A DNA stretch of 64,000 nt. It comes from Pseudomonadota bacterium (GTDB lineage Bacteria; Pseudomonadota; Gammaproteobacteria; Steroidobacterales; Steroidobacteraceae). The stretch lies in assembly GCA_018241525.1 (NCBI GenBank), contig JAFEDR010000010.1, positions 496,001 through 560,000 on the forward strand, read 5' to 3'. The notes under the pieces are model-generated. The model ran no database searches. It had not been told where the DNA came from and saw nothing but the letters and a program-made list of their open reading frames with translations. How positions within the stretch are numbered: the stretch's first letter is position 1; the number at the start of each line of letters is the position of its first letter. A program made the translations under genes and the position numbers. This document shows positions 54,031 to 64,000 of this stretch, one piece after another.

Positions 54031-57000
54031 TCAGCGGCGGCGGCTGGCGGCGAGCGAGGCCTCGAGCTCCCGGATCGGGGCCGGGCGCGCGATCAGGAAG
54101 CCCTGCGCGTAGTCGACGCCGATCTCGGCGAGCGTGCTCAGCACTTCCGGGGTCTCGACGCGCTCGGCGATCGTGCGGATCTGCATGGCCCGCGCGACCT
54201 GGCAGATGGCCTCGACCATGCTGCGGTCGACCGGGTCGCGGTAGACGTTCTCGACGAACTGGCCGTCGATCTTCAGGAACTCGACCGGCAGGTTCTTGAG
54301 GTAGGAGAACGAGGACAGGCCCGAGCCGAAGTCGTCGAGCGCGAAGCGCACGCCCCGGTCACGCAGCTCGCGCATGAAGTACACGACGTTGGTCAGCGAG
54401 GCGATCGCCGCCGTCTCGGTGATCTCGAAGCACAGCGAGCCCGGCCGGATCTCGGTCTGCGTCAGCTCGCCGAGCAGGAACTCGAGGAAGCCCTCGTCGG
54501 ACAGGGTCGTGCCGGAGAGGTTGATCGCGATCGTCGCATGCTCGCCGACCTGGCCGCGGCCGAGCACGGTGCCGAGCACGTGGCGCACCACCCAGCGATC
54601 GATCGCCGGCATCATGTTGTAGCGCTCGGCCGCCGGGATGAACTCGATCGGCTGCACCAGGTTGCCGGTCTCGTCGCGCATCCGCAGCATCAGCTCGTAG
54701 TGCGGCTGCGGGTCGCGGTTGCGGCCGATCGGCAGGATCGGCTGGAAGTAGATCTCGAGCCGGCCGTCGTCGGAGGCTCGCTGCAGGCGCGAGACCCACT
54801 GCATCTCCTTGTGGCGCGCCGGCACGTTGTCCGCCTCGTAGACGTGCACGCGGTTGCGGCCGCCGTCCTTGGCGGCGTAGCAGGCGACGTCGACCGCGCT
54901 CATGACCGCGGCGACCGACTCGCTGGCGCGGTCGATGCCGACGATGCCGATCGACGCGCCGATCTGGATCTGCTGGCCGTTCCACTCGTAGCGGAACTCG
55001 CGGATCGACTGGCGCAGGCTCTCGGCGATCTTCATCGCCTGCTCGAGCTGGCAGTCCTGCAGCAGGATGCCGAACTCGTCGCCGCCGAGCCGCGCCAGCG
55101 TGTCGCTGGTGCGCACCCGCGTCTGCAGCAGGCTCGTGACCTGCTTCAGCAGCCGGTCGCCGGCCGGGTGACCGCAGGTGTCGTTCACGATCTTGAACTG
55201 ATCGAGGTCGACGTAGACGAGCGCGTGCACGATCGGCGACTCGCCGCGCGTCTCGTCGAGCGCGGCGTGCAGGCGGTGCTCGAACTCGCGGCGGTTGATC
55301 AGCCCGGTCAGCGCGTCGTGGGTCGCCTGGTAAGAGAGCGCACGCCGCAGGCGGCGCTCGCGGCTGACGTCGCGGAACACGACCACGGTGCCGAGCAGGC
55401 TGCCCTCGCGGTCGCGGATCGGTGCGGCGGAGTTCTGGATCGCGACCTCGCGGCCGTTGCGCGCCACCAGCGTCGACTGGTCGTTGCCGAGGATGACCCG
55501 CCCCTCGCGCAGGCAGCGCGCGATCAGGCTCTCCGCGCCCTCGCTGCCGCCTTCCTCGACGATGCGCAGCACCTGGTCGAGCGGCCGGCCGCGCGCCTCG
55601 TCGAGGGCCCAGCCTGTCAGCTGCTCGGCGATCGGGTTCAGGTAGTCGATCACGCCGCCGGCGTCGGTGGTGATCACGGCGTCGCCGATCGACTGCAGCG
55701 TGACCTGCGCACGCTCCTTCTCGGCGTGCACCGCGAGCTCGGCGCGCCGCCGCTCGCTGATGTCCCAGAGCGTGCCCTCGAAGCCCTGCACGGTGCCGGC
55801 GGCGTCGCGCACCACGCGCGCGTTCTCGACCACCGTCACGACCCGGCCGTCGGGCCGTTTCAGCTCGTACTCGGCGTTGCGGATCTCGCCGTCGCGCAGG
55901 AGCCGCGCGTGCAGCTCCGCCTGCACCTCCTGGAAGAGGTACAGGTGCCGGGTCGAGTCGAGCGCCATCAGCTGGCCGGGCTCGTCGAAGCCGAGCATGC
56001 GCACCAGCGCCGGGTTCACCGCCTTCAGCCGGCCGTCCGGCCCGCTCTGGTAGACGCCCTCGACGACGTGCTCGAACAGCCCGCGGAAGCGCGCCTCGGA
56101 GGCGCGCAGCGCCGATTCCGCGCGGCGCCGCTCGATCGCGATGCCGGCAAGCTGCGTCATCCGCGCCATCATCTCGGCGTCGCGGCCCGCCGGCGCGCAC
56201 GGCGCCGTCAGGTACACGGCGAGCGTGCCGATCACGCTGCCGTCGGAGGCGCGGATCGGGTTCGACCAGCAGGCCCTGAGGCCCGAGCGCAGCGCCGCCT
56301 CGCGGCGGTACTCCCAGAACGGGTCGGTCGAGATGTCGGCGACGATCACCTGGCGCGCGAGGTAGACCGCGGCCGCGCACGAGCCGAAGCGCAGGTCGAC
56401 CGGCACCTCGTGCAGTGCCTGGCAGAACTCGCGCGGCAGGTTGCGAGCCACCACGTGGCGCAGCATGCCGTCCTCGTCGAGCAGCCGGATGGTGCAGCGA
56501 TCGCCCGCGTGCAGCCGCTCGACGACGTCCGTGATCGCCTCGAGCGCCGCCTCGAGCGGCGCGTTCGACGCGAGGCGCTCGAGCACGCGGCGCTCGCCGG
56601 CCGCGTAGACCTCGGCGCGCTTGCGTTCGCTGATGTCGGTGATCGAGCCGCGCACCAGCCGGCGCCCGGCGCTCGGCAGGCCCACGAGCCGCACCTCGCA
56701 CGGCATCTCCTTGCCGTTGGCGTCGAGGTGCACCCACTCGAAGACCGGCGTCTCGCCCGACAGCGCCCGGTCGATGTAGCCGCGCACCACGCCGAACGAC
56801 GGCGAGCCGTCGGCCTGGAACGGCGGGCTGATCTGCTCGGCGCCGGCCGACAGCAGCTGCGGCCGGGTCATCTTGAAGAACCGCAGCGCGTGGTCGTTGC
56901 AGTCGACGAAGCGACCCATCTCGACGTCGAGCACGACGATCGCCTCGGGCGCGTTCTCGACCAGCAGCCGGTAGCGCGCTTCGCTTTCGCGGGTCGCGCC

Positions 57001-57717
57001 CTCGGCGATCTTGCGCTCGGTCGCATCGCGCAGGCAGAGCACGTAGACCATCTTGCGGCCGACTCGGGCCTTCGAGACGGCGAGCTCGGCCGCGAACTTC
57101 TCGCCGCTCTTGGCGCGGCCGGTGGTCTCGTGCGCGGCGAGGTCGACGTGCGTGTCGTCGCTCTTGAGCGCGAGCTGCTCGAGCCGGTCCTGCACCTTGG
57201 CGTTGCCGCTGCCGAGGTCGGGCAGCAGGAAGGAGAGCGGCCGGCCGATGATCTCCGCCTGCGAGTAGCCGAACACGCGCTCGCCGGTCGGGTTGAAGGA
57301 CTCGATGTAGGCCGACGCGTCGACGGTCAGGATCACGTCCTTGACGTGGTCGAGGATCGCCTGCAGCTGGCTCGCGGTCTGCTCACGCAGCTCGCGCGTG
57401 AGCTCCTGGGCCTCGTCCGACATCAGCTGCATCGAGCGGACGATGCCGCGCCGCTCCTCGTCGACCTGGTCGTAGTAGCGGCTCGCTGCCTCCATCAGGC
57501 GGTCGACGTTGAGCTCGCCGTTGACGGTGGCATCGCGCAGCTGCCGCGCGAGCGTCCGGTTGATGCTGGGGTAGCGACCCGAATAGCCGCTCGGCAGGGT
57601 GGTCGAGGCGCTCAGGCTCGCGGTCGCACCGGGATCGACGGTGTCGGACGCCCGCCCGCCACCGGGGTCGGTGCGCGCGAGCGGCGTGATCCGCGACGGA
57701 CTTGGGGACGAGGACAT
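54031..57717 (-). CDS. Multi-sensor diguanylate cyclase/phosphodiesterase (PAS-PAS-GAF-PAS-PAS-GGDEF-EAL)
   Basis: A 1228-aa soluble signalling protein with no membrane helices. Domains in order: helical N-terminus (about 60-115), PAS (115-240), PAS (245-370), GAF (380-530), PAS (540-660), PAS (670-790), GGDEF (795-965) and EAL (985-1225). The cyclase has an intact GGDEF and an RxxD inhibitory site five residues upstream (RTSD). The EAL region has ELM at the signature position but keeps FEITET, DDFGSG, KIDGQF and AERVET, so phosphodiesterase activity is likely. It would link small-ligand or redox/light sensing to c-di-GMP and thus to matrix genes. The start is ATG 57717; GTG 57777 is in frame but follows a stop codon by one base. 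Confidence 0.93.
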   Translation of the reverse strand: MSSSPSPSRITPLARTDPGGGRASDTVDPGATASLSASTTLPSGYSGRYPSINRTLARQLRDATVNGELNVDRLMEAASRYYDQVDEERRGIVRSMQLMSDEAQELTRELREQTASQLQAILDHVKDVILTVDASAYIESFNPTGERVFGYSQAEIIGRPLSFLLPDLGSGNAKVQDRLEQLALKSDDTHVDLAAHETTGRAKSGEKFAAELAVSKARVGRKMVYVLCLRDATERKIAEGATRESEARYRLLVENAPEAIVVLDVEMGRFVDCNDHALRFFKMTRPQLLSAGAEQISPPFQADGSPSFGVVRGYIDRALSGETPVFEWVHLDANGKEMPCEVRLVGLPSAGRRLVRGSITDISERKRAEVYAAGERRVLERLASNAPLEAALEAITDVVERLHAGDRCTIRLLDEDGMLRHVVARNLPREFCQALHEVPVDLRFGSCAAAVYLARQVIVADISTDPFWEYRREAALRSGLRACWSNPIRASDGSVIGTLAVYLTAPCAPAGRDAEMMARMTQLAGIAIERRRAESALRASEARFRGLFEHVVEGVYQSGPDGRLKAVNPALVRMLGFDEPGQLMALDSTRHLYLFQEVQAELHARLLRDGEIRNAEYELKRPDGRVVTVVENARVVRDAAGTVQGFEGTLWDISERRRAELAVHAEKERAQVTLQSIGDAVITTDAGGVIDYLNPIAEQLTGWALDEARGRPLDQVLRIVEEGGSEGAESLIARCLREGRVILGNDQSTLVARNGREVAIQNSAAPIRDREGSLLGTVVVFRDVSRERRLRRALSYQATHDALTGLINRREFEHRLHAALDETRGESPIVHALVYVDLDQFKIVNDTCGHPAGDRLLKQVTSLLQTRVRTSDTLARLGGDEFGILLQDCQLEQAMKIAESLRQSIREFRYEWNGQQIQIGASIGIVGIDRASESVAAVMSAVDVACYAAKDGGRNRVHVYEADNVPARHKEMQWVSRLQRASDDGRLEIYFQPILPIGRNRDPQPHYELMLRMRDETGNLVQPIEFIPAAERYNMMPAIDRWVVRHVLGTVLGRGQVGEHATIAINLSGTTLSDEGFLEFLLGELTQTEIRPGSLCFEITETAAIASLTNVVYFMRELRDRGVRFALDDFGSGLSSFSYLKNLPVEFLKIDGQFVENVYRDPVDRSMVEAICQVARAMQIRTIAERVETPEVLSTLAEIGVDYAQGFLIARPAPIRELEASLAASRRR

Positions 57718-58049
57718 GAGGCCAGGCAGCCCTGCCAGCCGTGTCGGCCAACGATTTAACGATGTTAGGGAGAACACCTAAACCGGGGTGTGAAGCGGGT
57801 CCCGGTTCCGTAGGCCGTTTCCAGCCCCGTGCGCGGATGCCACGACGGTCGCTCGGGCCCTCGAGACCGGGCCGGCCCGGAGCCCCCGCCTGCCGCCGCG
57901 AAGGCCCGTCCAGGGCGCCTGGCGCCGCCCGCCGGAGGCCCGTGCCAAGGCCCTCCCAGCGGCCTTAAGCCGCCCCTAATCCCGGGCCCGAGAACCCGGG
58001 CGGACCTGGGCGCGGAGTGGGCGCGGACCCGCCGGCCAGGCGGCTGGCC
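57718..58049. other. Spacer between typA and the c-di-GMP gene
   Basis: No gene. An AT-rich patch (57750-57785, with TTTAACGATGTTAGG) is the probable promoter of the c-di-GMP gene on the minus strand. Near typA, CCCGGG (57981-57986) and CCCGGG (57995-58000) can form a 6-bp stem about 50 bases past the typA stop, a weak terminator candidate. Confidence 0.35.
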
Positions 58050-59864
<1,815 letters not shown>

Positions 59865-59911
59865 GCGGGGGCACTCAGGGGACCCGGCCTGAGCTGGCCG
59901 GAAAGCCGCCC

Positions 59912-59917
59912 ATTATA
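59912..59917 (-). promoter_or_regulatory. -10 element for typA
   Basis: TATAAT on the minus strand (plus ATTATA), 47 bases before the typA ATG. The -35 is GC-rich and poorly defined. Confidence 0.45.
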
Positions 59918-59944
59918 CCGCGTGGAGCCCCCCGGCCAGAAGCC

Positions 59945-60571
59945 TCAGCGGGTGGCGGGCGGGCCGCCCTTCGTCCCGGGCCCGCCGCTGGACGGTGCCG
60001 GCGCCGGCGGCGCCTGCGCGCCCACCACGAGCGGATAGGCGAAGGTCCGCGACTCGGGCCCGCCTGGCAGGTCCAGCGTCGCGCGCACGAGCACGATGCG
60101 TGTGCCGGCGACCGCCGAGCTCGCCCGGACGGCGAGCCGCACCACCGAACCCGCCTGCACCTTCTCGAAGCTCACGGGACCCTCCGGCTCGATCACCGTC
60201 AGCCCCTCGCCGCCCGTGACCGCGAGCCGCAGGACCGGCGCCGTCAGCGCCGGCAGTACCGCGACGTCGACCTTGAACGTTTCACCGGGAGCCGGCACCG
60301 AGGCGAGATTGAAGCGCACGTCGAGCGAGGTCTCGGCGCTCGCACCGGCACCGAGCGGCACGCCCGGCGCCATTGTCCGGTTCACCTCGGCGACCGCCGG
60401 ATCGACGGCGGCGTCGGCCGCGACCGGATGCTTCGCGGTGCTGCGCGAGGACGGATTGGCCGAGGAGCCGTTGTCCGAGTGGCAGCCGCCCGCGAGGCAG
60501 GCGGCGGCGAGCGCCCCGACCACGCCGTGCCAGGTCAGCGACCGCTCCGTCGCACCCCCACGCCTCATCAC
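59945..60571 (-). CDS. Lipoprotein with beta-sandwich-like domain, function unknown
   Basis: A 208-aa protein. A lipoprotein signal peptide ends in the lipobox LAGGC (Cys near residue 30), followed by a Ser/Asn-rich linker. A single domain of about 110 residues (LDVRFNLASVPAPGETFKVDV ... LRLAVTGGEGLTVIEPEGPV) has the strand pattern of an immunoglobulin-like fold, then a Pro/Gly-rich tail. It lies 30 bases downstream of srkA and 80 bases before typA. It may be an envelope stress or surface lipoprotein. No homologue is recognised. Confidence 0.65.
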   Translation of the reverse strand: MMRRGGATERSLTWHGVVGALAAACLAGGCHSDNGSSANPSSRSTAKHPVAADAAVDPAVAEVNRTMAPGVPLGAGASAETSLDVRFNLASVPAPGETFKVDVAVLPALTAPVLRLAVTGGEGLTVIEPEGPVSFEKVQAGSVVRLAVRASSAVAGTRIVLVRATLDLPGGPESRTFAYPLVVGAQAPPAPAPSSGGPGTKGGPPATR

Positions 60572-60601
60572 GGGATCGGGTCCTGCTCGCCCATCCGGCC
60601 A

Positions 60602-61603
60602 CTATAACCGGAGTGGGGGCGCCGCCAGCGCCTCGAGTTGTTCGGCGAGCTGGCGTACGTGGTCGTCCCAGTAGCGCGCGGCGGCAAACCACGGGAAGGC
60701 CTTCGGAAAGGCCGGGTCGTGCCAGCGCCGCGCCAGCCAGGCGGCGTAGTGGATCATGCGCAGCGCGCGCAGCGGCTCGATCAGCGCGATCTCGACTCGG
60801 TCGAAGTCGGCGAACTGCTCGTAGCCCTCGACGAGGTCGGTGAGCTGGCGGCGCATCTCGTCCGGGCTGCCGGCGAGCAGCATCCACAGGTCCTGGATCG
60901 CCGGCCCTGTCAGGCAGTCATCGAGGTCGACGAAGTGCGGGCCGGCGGCGGTCCAGAGGATGTTGCCGCGATGGCAGTCGCCGTGAATCCGCAGCTGCCG
61001 CAGCGGTGCCGCGGCCGCGAACGCCTCGTCGATGCCCTCGAGCAGCGCCTCGGTCGTGTCGGCGTAGCGCTCGAGCTGGTAGTCCGGCAGCCAGTCGCCG
61101 TCGAGCACGAACTCGCTGGCCGCACGGCCGAGCGCCGCGACGTCGAGCGTCGGGCGATGCTCGAAGCGCCGGGCCGCGCCGAGGCGATGCAGCCGGCCGA
61201 GGAAGCGGCCCATCAGCACGCGGTCGTCGGTGCTGTCGAGATCCGGCCACCGGCCGCCGCGCCGCGGATAGACCGCGTAGCGGTAGCCGTCGAGCTCGAG
61301 CAGCGTCGTGCCGCCGATCACGCGCGGGGCAACCACCGGGATCTCCGCGCCGGCGAGCTCGAGCGCGAAGGCGTGCTCCTCGAGGATCGAGGCGTCGGTC
61401 CAGCGCCCGGGCCGGTAGAACTTGAGCACCACGGGCTCTGCATCCTCGACCCCCGCCTGGTAGACGCGGTTCTCGTAGCTGTTGAGCGCGAGCACGCGGC
61501 CGTCGCTCGGCAGGCCGGCGGCCTCGACCGCCGCGATCACCTTATCGGGCGAGAGGCGCGCGTACGGCGTCTCCGCGGGGGAGCCCGCAAGGGATTGTTC
61601 CAT
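60602..61603 (-). CDS. srkA: Stress response kinase A (SrkA/YihE)
   Basis: A 333-aa APH-like kinase. It has N-terminal strand ALNSYENRVYQAG, a nucleotide-positioning Lys in VVLKFYRPGRW, the catalytic loop HGDCHRGNILW and the metal-binding VDLDDCLTGP. The family protects against programmed death after stress, through an unknown target. ATG 61603 was taken because its N-terminus fits the family; the long open frame upstream overlaps the galE control region. The upstream CATAAT is six bases before the ATG, suggesting a leaderless transcript. Together with the lipoprotein gene it forms a two-gene unit. Confidence 0.9.
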   Translation of the reverse strand: MEQSLAGSPAETPYARLSPDKVIAAVEAAGLPSDGRVLALNSYENRVYQAGVEDAEPVVLKFYRPGRWTDASILEEHAFALELAGAEIPVVAPRVIGGTTLLELDGYRYAVYPRRGGRWPDLDSTDDRVLMGRFLGRLHRLGAARRFEHRPTLDVAALGRAASEFVLDGDWLPDYQLERYADTTEALLEGIDEAFAAAAPLRQLRIHGDCHRGNILWTAAGPHFVDLDDCLTGPAIQDLWMLLAGSPDEMRRQLTDLVEGYEQFADFDRVEIALIEPLRALRMIHYAAWLARRWHDPAFPKAFPWFAAARYWDDHVRQLAEQLEALAAPPLRL

Positions 61604-61609
61604 CAGCGG

Positions 61610-61615
61610 ATTATG
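61610..61615 (-). promoter_or_regulatory. -10 element for srkA, adjacent to start codon
   Basis: CATAAT on the minus strand, six bases before the srkA ATG, with no ribosome-binding site between. Confidence 0.4.
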
Positions 61616-61718
61616 CCGCAGGCGCGGGCCCGGCAGCACAAAACTGCGGCGCCGGTCGCACGGCCGAAAAGGACGGGTTGCTATCCTCTGCCTTTCGCCA
61701 CCCGGAACCGCGCAGCGC

Positions 61719-62714
61719 ATGAGCCAGTCAGCGATCCTTGTCACCGGCGGCGCCGGCTACATCGGCAGCCACGTCGTGCGTCAGCTCGGCGAGGCCGGCG
61801 AGCGGGTGGTCACGCTCGATAACCTCTCGCGCGGCTTCCGCGAGGCGGTGACCCACGGACCGCTCGTGGTCGGCGATACCGGCGACCAGGAGCTCGTGCT
61901 GCGCGTGCTGCGCGAGCACCAGATCGGCACGGTGATGCACTTCGCCGCCTTCACGATCGTCCCGGAATCGGTCGCGCAGCCGCTCAAGTACTACCACAAC
62001 AACACCGCCTGCACCCGCACCCTGCTCGAGTGCTGCGTCGAGGCCGGCGTCCACCAGTTCGTGTTCTCCTCGACCGCTGCCGTTTACGGCATGCCGGCGA
62101 GCGGCGTCGCCGCCGAGGACACGCCGACGGCGCCGATCAACCCGTACGGCACCTCGAAGCTGATGAGCGAGTGGATGCTGCGCGACGTGTCGGCGGCCAC
62201 GCCGCTGCGGCACGTGGCGCTGCGCTACTTCAACGTCGCCGGCTGCGATCCGGGCGGCCGCATCGGCCAGCGCACGCCGCAGGCGACGCTGCTGACGAAG
62301 GTCGCCGTCGAGCACGTGGTCGGCAAGCGGCCGCACGTGTCGATCTTCGGCACCGACTACCCGACCAAGGACGGCACCGGCGTGCGCGACTACATCCACG
62401 TCGAGGACCTGGCGTCCGCGCACCTGGCGGCGCTTGCGTACCTGCGGCGCGGCGGCGCCTCGACGACGCTCAACTGCGGCTACGGCCGCGGCTTCAGCGT
62501 TCGCGAGCTGCTCGATGCGGTGGCACGCGCGGCCGGTCACCCGCTCGTCATCAAGGAGGAACCGCGGCGAGCCGGCGACACGCCGATGCTGATCGCCCGC
62601 GCCGATCGCATCCGGGAGGTGCTCGGCTGGACGCCGCGCTACGACCGGCTCGACCAGATCGTTGGCGACGCGCTGCGCTGGGAGCGCCAGCTGGTCGCAC
62701 CGCCGGCGGCATAG
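61719..62714 (+). CDS. galE: UDP-glucose 4-epimerase
   Basis: A 331-aa extended SDR. It has NAD-binding GGAGYIGSHV, catalytic YGTSKLMSEW (Tyr-xxx-Lys motif, given as NPYGTSKL) and the Ser/Thr in FSSTAAVYG. It interconverts UDP-glucose and UDP-galactose, feeding surface polysaccharide synthesis. The start is ATG 61719; the frame extends further upstream but without a signal. It is divergent from srkA and 48 bases before the sensor kinase. Confidence 0.95.
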   Translation: MSQSAILVTGGAGYIGSHVVRQLGEAGERVVTLDNLSRGFREAVTHGPLVVGDTGDQELVLRVLREHQIGTVMHFAAFTIVPESVAQPLKYYHNNTACTRTLLECCVEAGVHQFVFSSTAAVYGMPASGVAAEDTPTAPINPYGTSKLMSEWMLRDVSAATPLRHVALRYFNVAGCDPGGRIGQRTPQATLLTKVAVEHVVGKRPHVSIFGTDYPTKDGTGVRDYIHVEDLASAHLAALAYLRRGGASTTLNCGYGRGFSVRELLDAVARAAGHPLVIKEEPRRAGDTPMLIARADRIREVLGWTPRYDRLDQIVGDALRWERQLVAPPAA

Positions 62715-62746
62715 CGGCCGCGGCGGCCGTCGCGCGCGAGTCGGCC

Positions 62747-62755
62747 TGATATCAT
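62747..62755 (+). promoter_or_regulatory. Extended -10 for the sensor kinase
   Basis: TGATATCAT fits an extended -10 (TGnTATCAT), with the ATG only seven bases further on, so the transcript would be leaderless or nearly so. Confidence 0.4.
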
Positions 62756-62762
62756 TCCGCGA

Positions 62763-64000
62763 ATGCGCCTGGCCCGACCGAAGTCGCTGAGCGGACTGCT
62801 GCTGATCGGCTTCGCGCTGGTGGCCATCCCGCTGCTGATCGGCTACGTCAACGCCACCGTGCAGATGCGCCGGCTGACGCACCAGAGCGAGGCGCTGGTA
62901 CGGCTCGGCATCGACGCCACCCGCCACAACCAGGAGCTCGCCGAGTCGCTGAAGGGGCTGCGGCGCAACGCCGGCTTCTTCCAGGCCTCCGGCAAGGACG
63001 GCTACAAGAAGATCCTCGCCCAGTACCGCACCGAGGTCGACGCGAGCCTCGCCGCCCTGGAAGGGATGAAGCTCGAGGGCTCGACCCGGACCCTGACCTC
63101 CGGCATCCGCGACGACGTCGGTCGCTTCACGCGGGCCTTCGAGTCAGCCGAGGGCCCCTCGCCTGCGCTCGCCGCGGCGCTCGAGGACTTCAGCCGGACG
63201 GAAGAGGTGCTGAGCGCGCTCGGCCGCAAGACCACCGCCGACATCAACGCCGGCCTCGAGGCGCTGCAGGTTGCAGCCGTCGACATGCAGCGGCGCCTCT
63301 TCTGGCAGGCCGCGGCACTGATTCCGGTCATGGTGCTGGTCGTCACGGTCTTCGTGCAGCTGCTGGCGCGGCCGATCCGCCAGGTCGACCAGGCCATCAG
63401 CGAGCTCGGCCGCGGCACCTTCTCGCGCCCCGTGGTCGTGCAGGGTCCGAGCGACCTCGAACGCCTCGGTCGCCAGCTGGAATGGCTGCGGGTTCGGCTG
63501 CTCGACCTCGCCAACGAGAAGAACCGCTTCCTCCGGCACATGTCCCACGAGCTCAAGACGCCGCTGGCTAACATGCGCGAGGGCACCGAGCTGCTGGTCG
63601 AGGGCGCCGTCGGCCCGCTCGACCCCAACCAGCGCGAGGTCGCGAACATCCTGCGCGAGAACAGCATCAAGCTGCAGCGGCTGATCGAGAACCTGCTGTC
63701 GTTCAGCGCCTGGCAGGCAAAGTCGGTCGGGCTCGAGCTCAGCCAGTTCTCGCTGCGCCAGCTGGTGCGCGCGGTGGTCGGGGCGCAGCAGCTGACGCTG
63801 GTCGCCAACCGGGTCCGGCTCGATGTCAAGGTCCAGGATGTCGAAATCACCGCGGACCGCGGCAAGCTGCGATTAATCCTCGACAATCTGCTGTCGAACG
63901 CGGTCAAATTTACGCCGCGCGAGGGCACGATCTTCATCCACGGCCTCACGTACAAGGACCACCTGATCCTGGACGTCGCCGACACCGGCCCCGGGATCCC
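62763..64000 (+). CDS. GlrK/QseE-like sensor histidine kinase, C-terminus cut off
   Basis: The first 412 residues of a membrane kinase. It has an N-terminal helix (about 9-31), a periplasmic helical domain (about 32-178), a second helix (about 180-200, IPVMVLVVTVFVQL), a HAMP-like linker, HisKA with phospho-acceptor HMSHELKTPLANM (about residue 261) and the start of HATPase (LDNLLSNAVKFTPREG, DTGPGI). The SHELKTPLANMREGTELLVEG segment is typical of the GlrK family, which with GlrR controls sigma-54-dependent small RNA or envelope genes. A response regulator should follow beyond the window edge. It reads in from galE after 48 bases. Confidence 0.88.
   Translation, partial: MRLARPKSLSGLLLIGFALVAIPLLIGYVNATVQMRRLTHQSEALVRLGIDATRHNQELAESLKGLRRNAGFFQASGKDGYKKILAQYRTEVDASLAALEGMKLEGSTRTLTSGIRDDVGRFTRAFESAEGPSPALAAALEDFSRTEEVLSALGRKTTADINAGLEALQVAAVDMQRRLFWQAAALIPVMVLVVTVFVQLLARPIRQVDQAISELGRGTFSRPVVVQGPSDLERLGRQLEWLRVRLLDLANEKNRFLRHMSHELKTPLANMREGTELLVEGAVGPLDPNQREVANILRENSIKLQRLIENLLSFSAWQAKSVGLELSQFSLRQLVRAVVGAQQLTLVANRVRLDVKVQDVEITADRGKLRLILDNLLSNAVKFTPREGTIFIHGLTYKDHLILDVADTGPGI

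Noticed and set aside
53926..57759. Plus-strand open frame of 1277 codons opposite the c-di-GMP gene
   Set aside because: The minus strand encodes clear PAS, GAF, GGDEF and EAL domains; the plus frame has none.
57777..57779. GTG 57777 as the start of the c-di-GMP gene
   Set aside because: It lies in an AT-rich promoter-like patch with no ribosome-binding site and one base after an in-frame-independent TAG; ATG 57717 is more plausible.

Overview
The window is high-GC, gene-dense DNA from a Gram-negative proteobacterium. DusA, TypA/BipA, SrkA, a GlrK-like kinase, PhoBR and a two-partner secretion system together suggest a gammaproteobacterium from an environmental, surface-associated lineage. 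The genus cannot be named from the sequence. I see no rRNA, tRNA, CRISPR array, transposase or phage gene. The ends cut two genes: a tyrosine autokinase at the left and a sensor histidine kinase at the right.

Layout. (1) 1-5006, minus strand: an exopolysaccharide export module of the exosortase-associated (XrtA-like) kind. It holds a Wza-like exporter, an outer-membrane barrel, a GumC/Wzz chain-length protein and a tyrosine autokinase, joined by GTGA overlaps. A VPLPA-CTERM protein and a ribbon-helix-helix regulator lie upstream. (2) 5344-22700, minus: a seven-gene run for a giant two-partner-secreted adhesin (3467 aa) and its TpsB pore. It also encodes a private Ton-type motor whose ExbB carries an N-terminal DUF2341-LamG periplasmic region, plus ExbD, a TonB-like protein, a putative porin and a coiled-coil protein. 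(3) 22851-31316: a PstS-like secreted protein paired with a second VPLPA-CTERM protein, an orphan GspC-like protein, and two divergent TPR-GT41 (SPINDLY/OGT-like) glycosyltransferases. (4) 31390-39067: GT4 glycosyltransferase, LpxH-like phosphatase, a third VPLPA-CTERM gene preceded by a triple Pho-box-like repeat, phoBR, tsaB and dinG. (5) 39254-44689, plus: a fimbria-like operon with pilin-like proteins, a PapD-like chaperone and a small usher-like barrel with an SdrD-B-like C-terminus; one gene carries a T9 tract in its signal-peptide codons. (6) 44931-64000: mostly housekeeping and signalling genes, namely pckG, an adenylate cyclase-FHA fusion, dusA, a methyltransferase, an OlsF-like two-domain acyltransferase, a YbdK-like ligase with an N-formylglutamate amidohydrolase-like partner, a multi-PAS GGDEF-EAL protein, typA, a lipoprotein, srkA, galE and a GlrK-like kinase.

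How it fits together. The common theme is the cell surface and biofilm matrix: polysaccharide export, three proteins with exosortase-type sorting tails, a giant adhesin with candidate glycosyltransferases and its own energy-coupling complex, and a fimbria-like operon. Sensory inputs nearby are phosphate (PhoBR), c-di-GMP and possibly cAMP. The most unusual unit is the adhesin / lectin-like ExbB / TonB / porin run, with two GT41 enzymes about 4-6 kb upstream. Family names rest on motifs and context read by eye; no database search was run.
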